The notes below the pieces were generated by a model. It was not told where the DNA came from. It was given only the letters and a program-made list of their open reading frames with translations, and made no database searches. Both the position numbers and the translations under genes were made by a program. Positions 44,401 to 58,411 of a stretch of 64,000 bases of DNA are shown piece by piece. This stretch comes from Anniella stebbinsi. Taxonomy: Eukaryota; Chordata; Lepidosauria; Squamata; Anniellidae. Numbering within the stretch: the first letter of the stretch is position 1; the number at the start of each line of letters is the position of its first letter. Where the stretch lies: the NCBI GenBank assembly GCA_029215795.1, contig JARDYH010000005.1, forward strand, positions 11,564,001 through 11,628,000, in the 5' to 3' direction.

Positions 44401-47400
44401 AATTAACTTCACTCACTCCTACTTTTGTAGCTTTTGCTATACTTTGTTGCTATACTCTGTGTGATACATTCTCCCCTTCCCTCAAATATCTTTTCTGATT
44501 GTATCCTCACTCTGCTGCAAGCTGCTGCTTAACAGGGCTTATTGCTGGCCGGCTGGCTGGCTTTTTTATTATTTTATTTTAGTTTTAAAGTTCAATTTTG
44601 TTTTGAAACTTGCTAAAAACCAACAGATGAACAGATCTGCTTGAAACTTGGCATGGCTAAAGCCCTACATAGGAGCTATCAAAGTGCCAAGTTTCATCTC
44701 TTTGTCTTTAAAAATGATGCTTTTTTTTTAAAAAAGCAATTTTTAAAAAAACCTCAAATTTTAAAAAATTCCTACAAATCAACGGATGAACGGATCTGCT
44801 TCTAATTTGGCATGGCTAAAGCCCTATCTAAGGGCTATCCTTTTGCCAAGTTTCATCTCTTTGTCTTTAAAAATGACAGAGCTGTAAGCATTTTTGTTAA
44901 TTCCCATTGACTATCAAGTAGAGCTGCCCTTTCAGTAGGGGGAGGATGGGAAAAATCCGGATTTTTCTTCAAATTTCATAATTTCCCCCCCTCCTCGGAT
45001 TTGTTACCAAAAATCCTGACATGTCCTGGTTTTTCCTGACATATGGTCACCCTATCTAATCCAACTGCCGTCCATGCGAAGACAACGCGACGGAAAGGGA
45101 CCATCTAGAGGTACCCCCTTATCAAATGAAACTTGCACTCCAGCAGCGTAAACCAAAGTTTTCTAGCTGTTGCTGGGGGGCTCCCCCAAATCCAAGCCCA
45201 AATAGAACTGCCACAGACACACCAACACACCAACATCCCAGCTAGGGTGGTCACGTGTCCTACTTTACCATGAATAGTCCTCTATCTGAACACACCGCCC
45301 AGGGGTGCAGCTAAGCACCAGTGTAGGCTGGTTGCTCTGATATCAATGGAGCAGTGAATCTGCTCTTGAGTTTCAGTCAGAACTCTAAAGGAGCTGTCCA
45401 AGGTTCTGAGTCCATTTTGGCATTAAGGTTCAGCACCTTCGATAGCTCCTTTAGAGTTCTGACTGCAATCTAGAGTGGATTCAGTGGGGCTTTGCAACCC
45501 CCATCCTCCACCGCTAAGCACATAAAAGATTCAGGTCCCAGGCCAATAGTACACAAATCTGTAGAAAATCAAACACACAATAATTGATGAATGTAAGTTT
45601 AGAAAGAATTATTAGGATTAATTTAAATTCCACAAGAGTCAAAGCCAGCCAATTAACTTCTCATCCAAATCTTGTCAAATATAATAAATGTGTCAATTAA
45701 TTTGCATGCTGACCCATATCATCCGAAACCAATGGAAAACATTTCTCCCCCTATATTTAATTGTCCTGCAGGCTAACATTTTTTGCAGGTGGTGATGCAG
45801 CAGAGTTAATCCTTCCCTCCCCAGCTGCAAGCCCGTGTAAACCCCCCCACCCCCACCCCCCTGGCAATTAAGGGTCAATCCTATGCATGTTTAAATAGGG
45901 TGGGGGGAGTCCTACAACTCCCAGCATTCCCCAGAAAGCATGGAAGAAAAAAGAAAACACAACTGGCATCAATGGACACTCAGGGCTGTTTGGAAAGAGC
46001 CAGTGCCTGGGGAATAGAAGCAGGGCCCAGGCCTAACGATGCCCCTTGCTGCTGCCCGTTTGAAATCTGGGGAAGCCGTTCAAGAGAGGAAAAACAATGA
46101 CCTCACCAGCCACCCAAAGTTCAGAAGGAGGGCCTGCCACAGCAGAATTACCTGAATAGTCTTCATAATCCAGGCTTCCTGAGGAGGAGACAAACAAGAG
46201 AGTTATCTGACCCCCAAATGATGCAGGACTTCAGGCTTGCGAGAGCTCCTTTTTTGTTGTTTTTATCAGAACCCCCAAAATCCACCAACTGGAACCTGGT
46301 GCAAACATCATGCACCCGGATTTGGGGGGGGGGGGAATGATTAAAGAATCCTGAGCCCGGGAGTTTGAGTTGAGTAACAAAACGGTACACAGCTCACAGC
46401 CCTGCCGCACAAAGATCCACTCCTGGTTCTTCCAGCCCCAAAACAGCCTTCTTAATTTCAGTGGCAGAATTGGGGCGATGGGCCAGTCCGTCGGTTACTT
46501 GGATGGGTGGTGCACCTGCTAGAATCGAAGCACAGCCCAGGCCTACAGCTCATGGCCAAGCCGCGTTCCTGGTCTGGCGAGACCTCAGTCTACCCACTGT
46601 TCCCCCATGCTTGGGGCGCCAGCGGCAGAGAGCGTGGATTAAGACGCACGGAAGTGATGTAGAGGGCCACAGCCTTGCGACCTAGAAGCGGTCCCTCTGC
46701 CACGTAGAGAACACACACACACACACTCAAACCCCACAGAGCTCCCCCTGGCTCCTTTTGCACCTACCTGGTTGTCCCCTGGCTGTCACAAAACTATACA
46801 CAGCCGGCGGGTTCAAGGACTCCACGTACTCGGTGTCCTGGTTGGTGGCTGAGCGCAACTCGGACTCGCCGGGCAGGAGGAGGAGGCTGATGTCAGAGGC
46901 AGGCGGGCTGCTGCTGCTGCTGCTGCTGGGAATCCTGCTTGAGGCTGCTCCCTGAGTCCCGAGGGAGGTGGCTCCAGGGGCCGTGCCCCAAGGGACAGTG
47001 CTGTTCTGTGGGGGCTTCTCAGTGTGCCCCTCTGTGGTTGCCCCACCCTTAGGACTCGTCTTGTTCCAGGGGGTGTTCCCTGACCCTGTCCTGGCCGTCC
47101 CTGCCTGCCCGTTTGTGTGCAGCTGATGCTCAGTGGCTGGTTGTGGGGTCATCTCAGGCTGCTCCCAAGTGTTGGAGTTCCCCCCGAGCACCTTGGCGCT
47201 GCCAGAGGGGTGCAGTGTAGCGGGCACGTTGAGCACCGTGCTGGGGACCCCTGCCAGGACCTTGGTAACGGCCGTCCCTCGGGTCTCCAGGACGGAGTGA
47301 GGCTGGCCCGTGACCTTGAGCCTCCCGGCTCTGGTGGGGCTTGCTTTGGGGGTTTTGATGGGTGGTCTGGTTGCCCTAAGGGAGGCTGTGGCTCTGGGTG

Positions 47401-50400
47401 GCTTAGCGGACCCGTGGATTACAGCAGGAGTCACAGATGCGGCCACTGTTCCTGGGATTGGTGTGACTTTGGCTGCTTTGATGCGACCGGGAACAGTCGG
47501 TGCTGGGGAAGTGTAGGACGTTGGAGTCATGGAAATGGTGGTCCTGGCAGCAGCTGGTGGAGACGTGGCTCTGGCTGCTTTCGTGGCTCTAGAGGCGGTC
47601 GCGGGAGCCAGGGAAGGGGTAGCAGCTCCTGCCCCCACCGTCCCCTTGAGTGCTTTTGTGATCATGGGAGCATTGGTACCTCCGAGCGCAGGAGTGGTTT
47701 TAGCCGTTTTGGGAGGCCCGGGTGAAGCAGAGACTTGGGAAGTGGTCTTCAGGGCTCTGGTCACACCAGGAGGGATGGCAGCTTTCGTAGGCCGAGCCTT
47801 CTCTCTGGCCTCTTCTGGCCTCACCACGATCAAGGAGGTGACGGGGGTGACAAAGTTGTACTTGAGGGACAGGTTGGTGGCCTTTTCAGTCAGCAAGCGC
47901 CGGGCGGCTGTGTCATTGGCCCGGAATCGCGCCTGCAGCAGGTCCTGGATGGTGAAGTAGGCCCAAAGCCTTTGCACAAAATGGCCAATCCTGTGGGCCT
48001 CCCCAGGGCAGCCAAAGGGAGACGCTTCAGTGGCATTGGCAGAAATGTCATTTTCGAGACTCAGTGGGCCCTCTTGGCCATGCCCCGTGGTGCGCACCCG
48101 CAACTCCGACGCCCCTGGCTTCACACGGCCGGCCACGACAAGCTCAGAGCCCTGGAAATAGTTGGGAAAGAGGTTCTGCGTGAGGTCTTGGGCCACCCCA
48201 TCCAGGTAGGCCAGTTCCACGTCGTAGAGCAAAGGACTGGCAATCTCATCATAGAAACCCTTTAGCTGCAATGTGGCATCAGAGTCCTCATATATGCGGC
48301 GGGCCACACCGCGGTTCTCTAGCGAGAGGCGTCTCATCAGCCCATAGTCCGCATCATCGCCAAAGGCCAGGCCGAAGAGCGAGATGGTGCCCTTCAAGGC
48401 CTGCTGAGCGTTGGACAGAATGCGGCTGCCAGCCGTCACCCCAGAGGTAGGTTCACCGTCTGTCAGGAAGATGATCAGTGGGATTCTCTGCTCCCTCATG
48501 ACCTTCCCCGCCGCTGCAGAACTTTGGTTGAAGACTGAGGCAGCAGCAAGCAGAGCTGCATTGATGTCAGTCCCTAAGGAGCAGAAGGACAGTGGAAATC
48601 AGAAGACAAGGAACCACCCAGACTACCGGGGAAGAAGTGTGTTATCTGAAGCAGGGGTGGTCAACTTGTGGCCCTCCAGAGGTTTTACCTACAGCTCCCA
48701 TCAGCCCTAGCCAGCATAGCCAACGGTGAGGGATGATGGAAATTGTAGGCCAAAACATCTGGGGGGCCACAAGTAGCCACCTGTTGTCATGCCACCTCAT
48801 GTCATGGATGAATTTTCCTCTGAGGAGGAGCTAGAGGTCCCAGAGATGGCCTCACCAAAGGGCCAACCATGGCAGGAGACCTGGGGGAGATTCGTCCCTC
48901 AAGGGAGATGACCAGGGTTCCATCCTCACAGGAGGAGGGGAGTTCTGCCTGTGAGGCAGAGGCTGGACAAAGACCTAGCCTCCAAGAGCGTTGTCACCTC
49001 AATAGGCAAGCCAGTAGGGCTCCTTTAAGGAGAAGTGCTCAAATACAAAGAAGGAGTCCTCAAGATGAAGGCTCTCAAGAGCAAGGCCTGTAAAGAACTG
49101 CTGCTGAGCCCTTAGTGAGGCTCAGGAAGCTCTGAAAATGTAAATCTGCACTATCAGTCTAGCCACCACTGGAAACAATGTCTTTTACCAGCTCCTAATG
49201 CCTTGTATCCTGTTTTCCTGACCTTGCCTTGTGATTGAACCTCTGTGTTACTGACCTTGGAATCCTGCTTGGCTCTGCTTCCTGGACTGCGTATTGTATC
49301 TGATTATCTGTTTTGACCTCGACTGCTCTTCAGACCTCTCTTTTGGAACTCTCCCTTTTGCCTGGTAAAACTGTGCTTTTGACCAGTGCCTGCTTACTGA
49401 CTTGCTTTTGAATTGCGCCTTTGTTTAACCTGAGCCTGATCCAGCCACAGCAGGACGGTGAAGGTTTGAGGCCTACAGAAGCAAGGTAATCTGAGAGGAG
49501 TAGTTTCATTTCTCCAGTTAAAATTCATTCCCTGGTTAAGTTTCATTTCTCCAGCTAAGTTTCACTTCTTCAAAGTTGGAACAGTACTTTCTGTTTTGGG
49601 GAAAGAGGGGAGAAAAGGGGAGAACCAGCCAGAGAAGAGCAAAACCAGAGAAAGGCCATACCATAAGGAAGGAGCAGAAAGAAGCAGCTTGAAGAAGTCT
49701 AGTGCAGCTTAGGGTAAAAGAACTTTCATTTTTGCAACTTTTATTTTCTTTTAATACCTTTTATACCACTCAGCACTACTTACTAAATACCTTTATTGTA
49801 ATTTGGTTGTTTTGATTCACTAGTAAACTTGTGTTAAGCCATGAGTGTCTGGAGTGTCAATCACCCCATGTCTACAGCCTAAACCCTATGTTACTGGGAA
49901 GGGGAAGGTAAAAAGAAGGATGGTGGGACTCTTAAGGAGGCAGAGATCTTTAAGGAGCTGCTCAGGAGGTCCAGGTCATAGGAAGGAACCCTGACAAGGA
50001 CACCTGGTCTGAAGACATGGCTAGACCAAAGTGACTATAAGCAAGGCTTCCTGGGGCTCATCTGGAAGGGGATGGTTTGAGCTCTGGGAGCAGATTGTTG
50101 GCAGCCTCCATTTGCTCTAGTTTCAGCTCCTCTGAGCAAAAACGAGGGCTCAAGACAGCAAAGCTGGAGCATATCCTCCTGATAAACTAACAGACATTCT
50201 TGCCGATGGCTCCGAGACCCCCCACCCCTGGCCAGCAATCTTCTTGGCCGGCACTCACATCCATCAGCTTCCATCTTGCTAACGTAGTCCTTGGCCCTCC
50301 GAAGGTTTTGCGAAGTAGCTTGGATGGATTGGCTGGGCTTCCACACATTCACCGTGTCGGAGAAAGTCACAATGTTGAAGTAGTCATCTTGGTGGAGGTC

Positions 50401-53400
50401 GCTTAGTATGACATGCATAGCCTTTTTGGTCTGCAGTACAGAAGGTGGGGAAGGAGGGTGGCCTTACTCAGAAGCTCTAAAGGAATCCTTACATCAGCCT
50501 TGCCCAACTTAGTGCCCTCCAGATGTGTTTGACTACAGCTCCCATTATCCACAGCCAGCATGGAGGGTACCGGGTTGGGGATATTTCCCACTCATAAAGC
50601 ATTTGTTTAAATATGTTTTGAGTAATGTGTCCCAAAATCCCTAACGCTGCAGACTATAAATTGCAGCTTGTCTAACCACAGGAGCATGTCACATGCCAGA
50701 GATAGGCAACATGTGGCCCTCTGGATGTTGTTGAACCGCAAATCCCATCAGCCCAGCATAGCCAACAGCGATGGATCGTGGGAATGACAGCCCAGCCGCA
50801 TCTTGAAAGCCACATCTTGCCCAACCCTGCCATACGCAGAGAGCTCCAAGCTAAACAGTGTTCTTGCCCATTAGGTGTACTTAAGCACCCAAAGTGGTGC
50901 AAAAGGCTGTTCTACATATACTTTACAGATTCACGTTCCCCCCCATTCCTTCTGGACAGTGGCACACATGCAGATGTACACCAGTTCTGGCTGCACAGAG
51001 CTCTCCCTCTTCCCATTTGCAATTTCTGCCCCTTCCCCATCTCCACTCATCCATCTCCACCTGTTTCATCTTGGTGCCGTACATGGAGCCACTGATGTCA
51101 ATAACAAACACCACGTCCTTTTGCACAGGGGGCAGCCCCCTTGGGGCGAAGTAGTGAACGAAGTAGCCACTGTAGATCTGAGAGAGAAGAGAAAAAGGTA
51201 GAGAACGTCCACAGTGAGTAGGAGTAATATCAGCGCAGAGGAAAAAGAGAGGCAGAGTTCACTTGAGCCATGGCAACTTGGCCGGTTTATTAGGCAAGGA
51301 GTGTAAAGCAAGGAAGGGGAATGCGGGGCCCTCCAGATGTTGTTGGACTGCAACTCCCATCACCCCTCAGCACTGGCTATGCTGTCCAGGGATGATGGGT
51401 GTAGCAGTCCAACAACATCTGGATTGCCACACATACCCCATCCCTGGTGTAAACTCTCATATAATCGCCCCCAGCTCTGCATTGACTGTGAATTAATCTA
51501 ACTCACTCACTCAAGCCCACCATCAATTTCCACAATAATCGTAACTCAGTTTGCTCCTCTCACATCCATCTGTTTGTTTTGTCTTTCTCCCTTACCCACC
51601 TATATACAGTGGTGTAGTGGTGGCGGTAGCTTCAGCTATTGAACAGTATAAGAATTTAATCAATAAACAATAAAGTGCAGGCGTTCATCACGAGGTTCCC
51701 CATAGCCATATGCCCCCAAACGGAGTCCAAACGTACAGTATTGACCCATAGCTGTGGGTGGGTGTGCCTGTGCGTGGAATAGCTCATAGCAATATATTGC
51801 TACTGGGAAAATCCATTCCCCACTTCACAAACAGCTATTGGGCAGCTCAGCTCAGAGGGAACAGGGAAGTCTGAGGGGGATGGCAGATAATGTCGTCATC
51901 CTTGCTAATCAAAAAATCCCGGCTGCTCAACCCTGTGAGCCCTGGCACCATTACACCACCGGCTATATATCTGCCAATCAATCCATTTGGTCTCTCTTGA
52001 GATAGCACTAATTCGTGTAGTCTACTTTTTCACTTATCTGTGTCCTTGCTCTCTTTCTAGCTGCTCACAAAGTTAAAATGTCTTGCCTGTCTTGCCCTTT
52101 TCTGTTTGATTTATCTCCCTCTATCCTCACCCTCTATCCTTACTAGGGGCTTGGCAAAAACAGCATGAAATGGTCATCCTCTTCATCCCCTGTTGGAGGG
52201 CAGTAACGTCTGCTTTGGATTCTGCAGGAATGCAGACAAAATGCAAGGCTGCAGAATTCATCTGCCTAATTAATCTCAAGTTTTCTTTCAAGCAAGTTTC
52301 TATCCCTTATGGCTGTGAAAACCCGTACGGGCCGTGTCTGTGGAATTCGCAAAAGCAGATGAGGAGCTGCGTACGATTGCCTTGCGCAACCCTTTGCTCC
52401 ATCCCCATGCAAAAACCGAAATGAATTCTGTAAACTAGGTAACCTGGCAGGATGTATTGTGCAAAAGTAAAGAGAAATCGCGCACACGTGCATCATTTAT
52501 ATAGAGACATAGGCGTAATTTATACAGATTCCATAATTCCATTTTTACTGAAATAGAATTTGTTTCTTCGTCAGGGAAGAGACACAGTCCTACAGACCTG
52601 TGAGCTTCCAGAAAATTTTGACTGACTTGTTTTGGAATGATGGCTGTGTCGGCCTTTTGGTTTGATCCAGCCCGGCACTTCTTAATTCTCAGAGGTCTCT
52701 ACTAAGACCCTTCCACATCATGCTGTTGTGGTTCCACGAATGGGCACGGTTGCTCCCCCTCTTCCCCCATGGCAACCTGCTTGTTGACCTGCTTCTCGCT
52801 CTGGCCCAGGCAATGGTGGTGGGGAGGAGGAGGAGGAGGAGGAGGAGATGCCACAGACTGCTTGCTCCTTGGCTCTCCGCCTGTCAATCAAGCGAGTGGG
52901 AGCAGTGAGGAGACAGAGGAGCAGGAACAGCTGGTGATAATGGTGATGAGAAGGCAGATTTATGGAGGGAGGGGACCCGTTGATGGCGGCTTACCCAAAG
53001 GCCCTCCAAAACCTGGAGCCAGCACTGAATGGTGTCCTGCCTTATCCTTTCTAAGGCGGCCTCGTTCCCCAAATGTTCCTTCTATTCTCGGTTCTGGTTG
53101 TACAGCCTTTCCCCTAACCTGCACATCGCCCGCAACATCCGGCATGGCCACATCATACTGCACCACAAGATCGCCCATGATTCCTGAGCTGGAAAACGCC
53201 GCCTGTTCTTGGGGTGTTGGACTGAAGACAATCCAGGCGCAGTGAGTCCCTTTCTCCACGCGGGTAGAGGGTGGCGCATCAGCCTCACCTGTGATGGAAA
53301 GGCAAATTGGTCGGCGGGGCCGAGGGCTGGCTCACACGTGCACGAGCACAAGAGCGCATGAGGACACGTGCAAAGTGGCTCTCACACATCGAACGCTACG

Positions 53401-56400
53401 GGCAGGCGACTTCCACATGTCGATGCCTCTCCCGGGGTCAGTTCATCCACCCACCTACGAGTCATTAAAACTAGAGAAATCAAGCATTCTGCATGCAGGT
53501 ATGAATCGGCTTCAGATCTTGGGTTCGACAGGATGGCACCAGGCCCTGCTTTTCCTCTACATCATGACCCATCTGAGCAGAATGATCTCAAGAGTCAAAC
53601 GTGTAAGCGGCACAACGGATGCCCAATTTTGCAACGGATGCCCATCTTTGCTACAAACTTCTTGGGTTACAACAACTATAAATGGAGGGGGCGTGTGTGT
53701 TACAGGTAGTGTGGCCAAGTGTCCTGCCTTGCAGAGGACAGTCCTCTATTTGAGGAGCTGACAGAGGATGTGAAAGCGTCCTCTGTTTGATGGGCTGCCC
53801 AGTCCCAGTCAGCTTTGAAGTTAAAGACCCATCAGAAGGAAAAGCCAGGCCTAGACATTACCCATCCACAGCTGGCCCCTGGACAGCAGACTGAGCAGGC
53901 CCTCAGGTCACCTGCCACAGCCTTCCCTACTATGGTGAGGTGTATTTTATTCCTCTTTTAATGATGTGTATTGTTTTTAAATTTGGGTGACGTGTTTCAG
54001 CGTTTTTTGACAATGCGTCAGCGGCCTCCTTAGTGAGACAGCCCTGTGTGTCTCCAAATGCGCTGGCCTCTGCCTGTACCTGGGCAGCCATTTGGAAAAG
54101 GAGCCGGGGGTTGACAGAGCCGGAATGGAAGCACTGCAGCCTTGCTGGCCTCCAAAACGGCAAGAGAAAATACATTTCCCTGTGGTGAAGAATCCTGCAG
54201 GGGATCTCTACCCTGACCCACCAGCCCCCTCCGTGCAGCAAGCGGAGGAATCCGTACCTCGAAGGGTGTTGGTCAGCAGTCGGCTTGTGCGGAGGGGCAG
54301 TACGTGAACGTAGTCGATGCCGGTCCGCTCGGAGATGCTCACCTCCACGCTCAGGTTCTGTACTACCTGCTGGGGCCGGACGTTGATGGCATGCTGATAC
54401 TTGCCCAAATGTCGCTGCAGCAGCTCCTCGTAGGTCAGCTCAAAGGTCACCTTGCCCCCTGCCTCCACGCTGGTGGACACTCTGAATTTCTCCGTTTCTC
54501 GGTCCCTGGGAAACGTTACCCAATAGCAGGTTATCAGCTGTGACGTTTGCTATTCTGGTAAGGCAACCTTTGCCAACTGGCGCCCTCTTGATGTGTTGGA
54601 CTACAACTTCTGTCATTCCCAGCCAGCATGCCCATTGGCTGGGAGTGGTGGGAGTTTCAGTCCAACACACCTGGGGGCTGTTTATACATGATGAAAGCCC
54701 CGAGGTGGGTGCACGGTGGCATGGGGTCGATTATATGACGCAGAAGCCATCGGGCAGACATCCCGGGGCTTTCTCCCGAAGCAAAAAAGTTGGGGATTTA
54801 CCCCCCAACGTTTTTGTCTGGAGTACAGTGAGTATGGCGCATTGCTGTCTGTCGCTGCTGCTCCAGAGTTACGTTGGAGGCGTGGCCAGGCAGATGGCAA
54901 CCCCTGATTGGTTGCTGTCTGCCTGGGCAGTGGGGAGGGGGCAAGCTGGCAAGCCAAATGGCTGCTGTAACGCTCCTGCGCTGCCTCCATGGGGAGAAGA
55001 GTCTCCATTTTGCTGCAAGGGGAAGGTTCTCCATTTCCCTGGCTTCAATTCCTGAAGGGAGAAAAAGCCACGGAGGGATGACAGCGGCAGCTCCTCCCTC
55101 CTAGATTCATATAAACCCTGCGCTTGCTCCTTTGCATGAGAATAACAGGGTGCAACCTCGCAGGAACAAAAGCACAGGGTTTGGGGGGAATGCGGTGGCA
55201 ACTCTGCGCCATAAAGTTACCCCCCTGGGTGGCACCAGGTAGAGGAAGGTTGGAATAGCATGTGTTCCCGTACCCTAAGCATGTACAGATGTATTGTAGC
55301 CCCCTCCCAAGGGTCACTGCAACAAATTGAACCATGTTACACCTTTCCTCCATCGGAATGATAGCCATTTCATTAATTAATTTATTTATAATCAATAATA
55401 ATAAGTAAATAAATCTTCTGTCATATGCTAGCCAAGAAGTGTCCACAGATAAGATACTGTTTTTCTTGTTTGTTCTTCTTCTAAACTGAGAAGAAAATAG
55501 GAGAAGTTTATTTACTGCAGGGGGCAGAATCTTAGAACCCAGAGTCAAATTCGGCCTGCCTGGGGTCCTGATCCAACCCTCTGGGTTTCCCTGGATGGCC
55601 ATGCCCCCTTCCCCAGGTCCCACCCCCTTTCCCCTGACCACTGATAGTTTGGTGGTTCCCCCACCAAATTCTAAAAGGGTGAAATGTTTTTCTTATGGCT
55701 TAGTTACTGGCAGTAAGGGCTTTAAACTAAAAGATGCTTAAGGAATGTAATAAATTAAATTTAAATTTAAATGAATCAATTAAAATGTTGGTGCTAGGCC
55801 TTTTTGCCTTTGGCCCCGCTCACCACTGGAATGCAGCTGCCAAGAGCTTCTCCAAAATTAAATATGGCCCTCGGGCTAAAAGACGGTAAATGCCCGATTC
55901 AATGAGTCGTTGACAATACTGGGAATAGATGCCACAGTCCCAGTCCCACCAGTATTCCTATGGTTCGAAATGCTTGATCTCTATATGTCGATTCAGAGTG
56001 AACTGGGATTTGAACTGTGTGCTAACAGAAGCCCCCTGGGTGAGGGTAGATCTTCCCGGAGGAGGAGGGGGAGCAGGCAGCGTACTTACTTGGTGCCCAC
56101 ATGAGCTGCTGTCTTTCCCTGCCTGCGCGCTTCATCGTACATCTTCTTAGCCTGGTGTTTCTCCTTGACCTCGGCCACGTGAATCTTCTCGTTAACAGTT
56201 CTAATACGCAGGAAGAGAATAAGAAATACATCCAGTCACTGAAGTTTCCTGGCGGCTCAGGCCATGGCCCCCTCTACAAGAATTCGGCTTGACGCCCGGT
56301 TGCCCGATTATGCGCATCTTCTCACAATCGCTTTTACACCTAATTCCTATAAATGACAGGCGGTGAAGTGCATTACCGGCAGTATGAAACGCGCTTTAAA

Positions 56401-58372
56401 GTGGTTGGAATGCGGAGAATCGCTTGTTTACACGGTCATAAGGCGCTTTAACTCCCACAGTAAAATAAAACTTGCTATTTAACGCACATTCGATAATGCG
56501 CATAATTGGACAGAAAATGCGCCTCAACCCCCAATTTGTGCTCCGCTCTTGTAGAGGTAACATTTTTAATGCGGCTTGAAAGAGCTTTAAATCGCTCTTG
56601 TAGAGGCACCCCATGAGAACAAATGGGGTTGCAAGGAAATGATTTTTTAAAATGTTATTGCTGTTCTAAAATCATAAAGTTATGAGAATATAACAACAAT
56701 TATTCTGTATCCATTTTCTGACCGGACAGGTCAGAGAAACATAGTAGCTCTGCCTTTCTACTGTGCTTGGTACTATCTCCTAAAAACCTCACTCTTACTT
56801 TCTGAGCTGGGGAGAAAGGGAGAGGCATTAATTTGTGCCTGGGCTCACCAGGGTACAATCCTGGCATCTGTTTTCAGTGCCAGAGATCAGCCCTGGAACG
56901 TAAGGATTAGGATCACTGTGGTGCTTTTTCAGGGTGGAAGAGGGACAAAATAAATTATGGAGGGTGGTCGGGGGAGGAGATACACAGCCTGTTCTTGCAT
57001 CTATTCAAGCTTAAATTGCAAAGCAAATCCAAAGGGTTTGGTAATATGTTGTGGTAAACAAAAACATGCCTTGTAATAACCAGATATAGGAACTCAGATG
57101 CAATAACCATGAGTGGTCTGAAACATAAGGTGGAGTTGCCCGTGTGTGTGTGTGCCTGTCTTCCCACTCCTGGCATTAGACTTCTCTAAATACAGATGAT
57201 GTTGCCCCTGAGCAGCTACAGAGTATTTTTAAAGCACTTTTATTCTCCTGTTGGTTTTTACTTTCATTTTTGTGCCTGCACTCTTTTTCACCTTTGTTGC
57301 TGGTTTTATGTTGGTTTTATTAGGTGTTTTTATAATTGTTCATTGTTTTGTGTTTTTAATCTGTATACCACCCAGAGAACTCTGAATATTGGGCAGTTTA
57401 TAAGAAAAGAAAGAATATAATATAATAAATTTCCTTAACCACTGAGATATTAGAGTTCCCCATATACCAAGGATTAAAGGGACGGGCTTTCAGATCAAAG
57501 AATGATGCTTATCAACTGATTTGAGTCCTAGCATCTAGAAATTAAGCTCTGGAATGCCAAAACTCCTAACTCTCACATCTTTAGTCCATGATCCTTCAGG
57601 CTAATAACAGGACCCCACTTCAGTTCTACAGAGTGGAAAAGAAATCTTGGTTCTCTCTGTTTTAACTTCTAGGCCTTCTCTGAGCTGGTGACAGAACCTT
57701 AAGAGTCTTTGAGGCTGTTCTTGCAATACATGTATGGTATGCTTGATCCTCTCATACGTCGCGGAGGCTAACACACTGAAATTAGCATGGGAAGTAACCA
57801 TGTCATCAGCCCCTCTTGAATGATTCAAGATAAGCAACTGGTGCCCTCCAGATATTCTGGACTAGAACTCCCATAAGTAATAAAAACCTGATTCTGTAGG
57901 ACCAAAAGTAGCAATGGGGAAACCTCCTGCTGCACATTCCATCTTAAGACTGACCAAATGCAAACTCTACAACTTGAACAACAGCCGCTATTTTCCTCCC
58001 CTCCCCTCCTCTCCTTCTTGCTCTTCTTGCTTTGGTCGCCATCTTGCCTGATGAAGAGTTCTGGAGAACTCAAACTCTTGCACAGTATTTTGTTATCTTT
58101 GAGTTGGTCTAATAAAGGTATTTGGTGATAGGGATTGTGGAAATTTTCTTTGGGAATTCACACCTGTTTCACTAGGGAAGAGGGAAGGGCAATTATTTAT
58201 TTCATTTCATGTCATTTCTATACCGCCCAATAGCAGAAGCTCTCTGGGCGGTTTACAACTATTAACCTCAAATCTGTCATGTGGATATATGGTGGCACAT
58301 GAGGGCAGAATCTTTGCTTAGAAATTGTGGTGCTGAGATGGAACATAAGTATCCTGTGGAGCCAAGACATAA

Positions 58373-58411
<39 letters not shown>

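Noticed and set aside
47117..47725. A 202-residue open frame on the + strand
   Set aside because: It is antisense to ITIH6 exon h. Its Gly/Trp/Ser richness is the mirror of the Ala/Thr/Pro bias.
55045..55641. A 198-residue open frame on the - strand in an ITIH6 intron
   Set aside because: It covers an M6 MITE and AT-rich sequence, with no family resemblance and no splice support.
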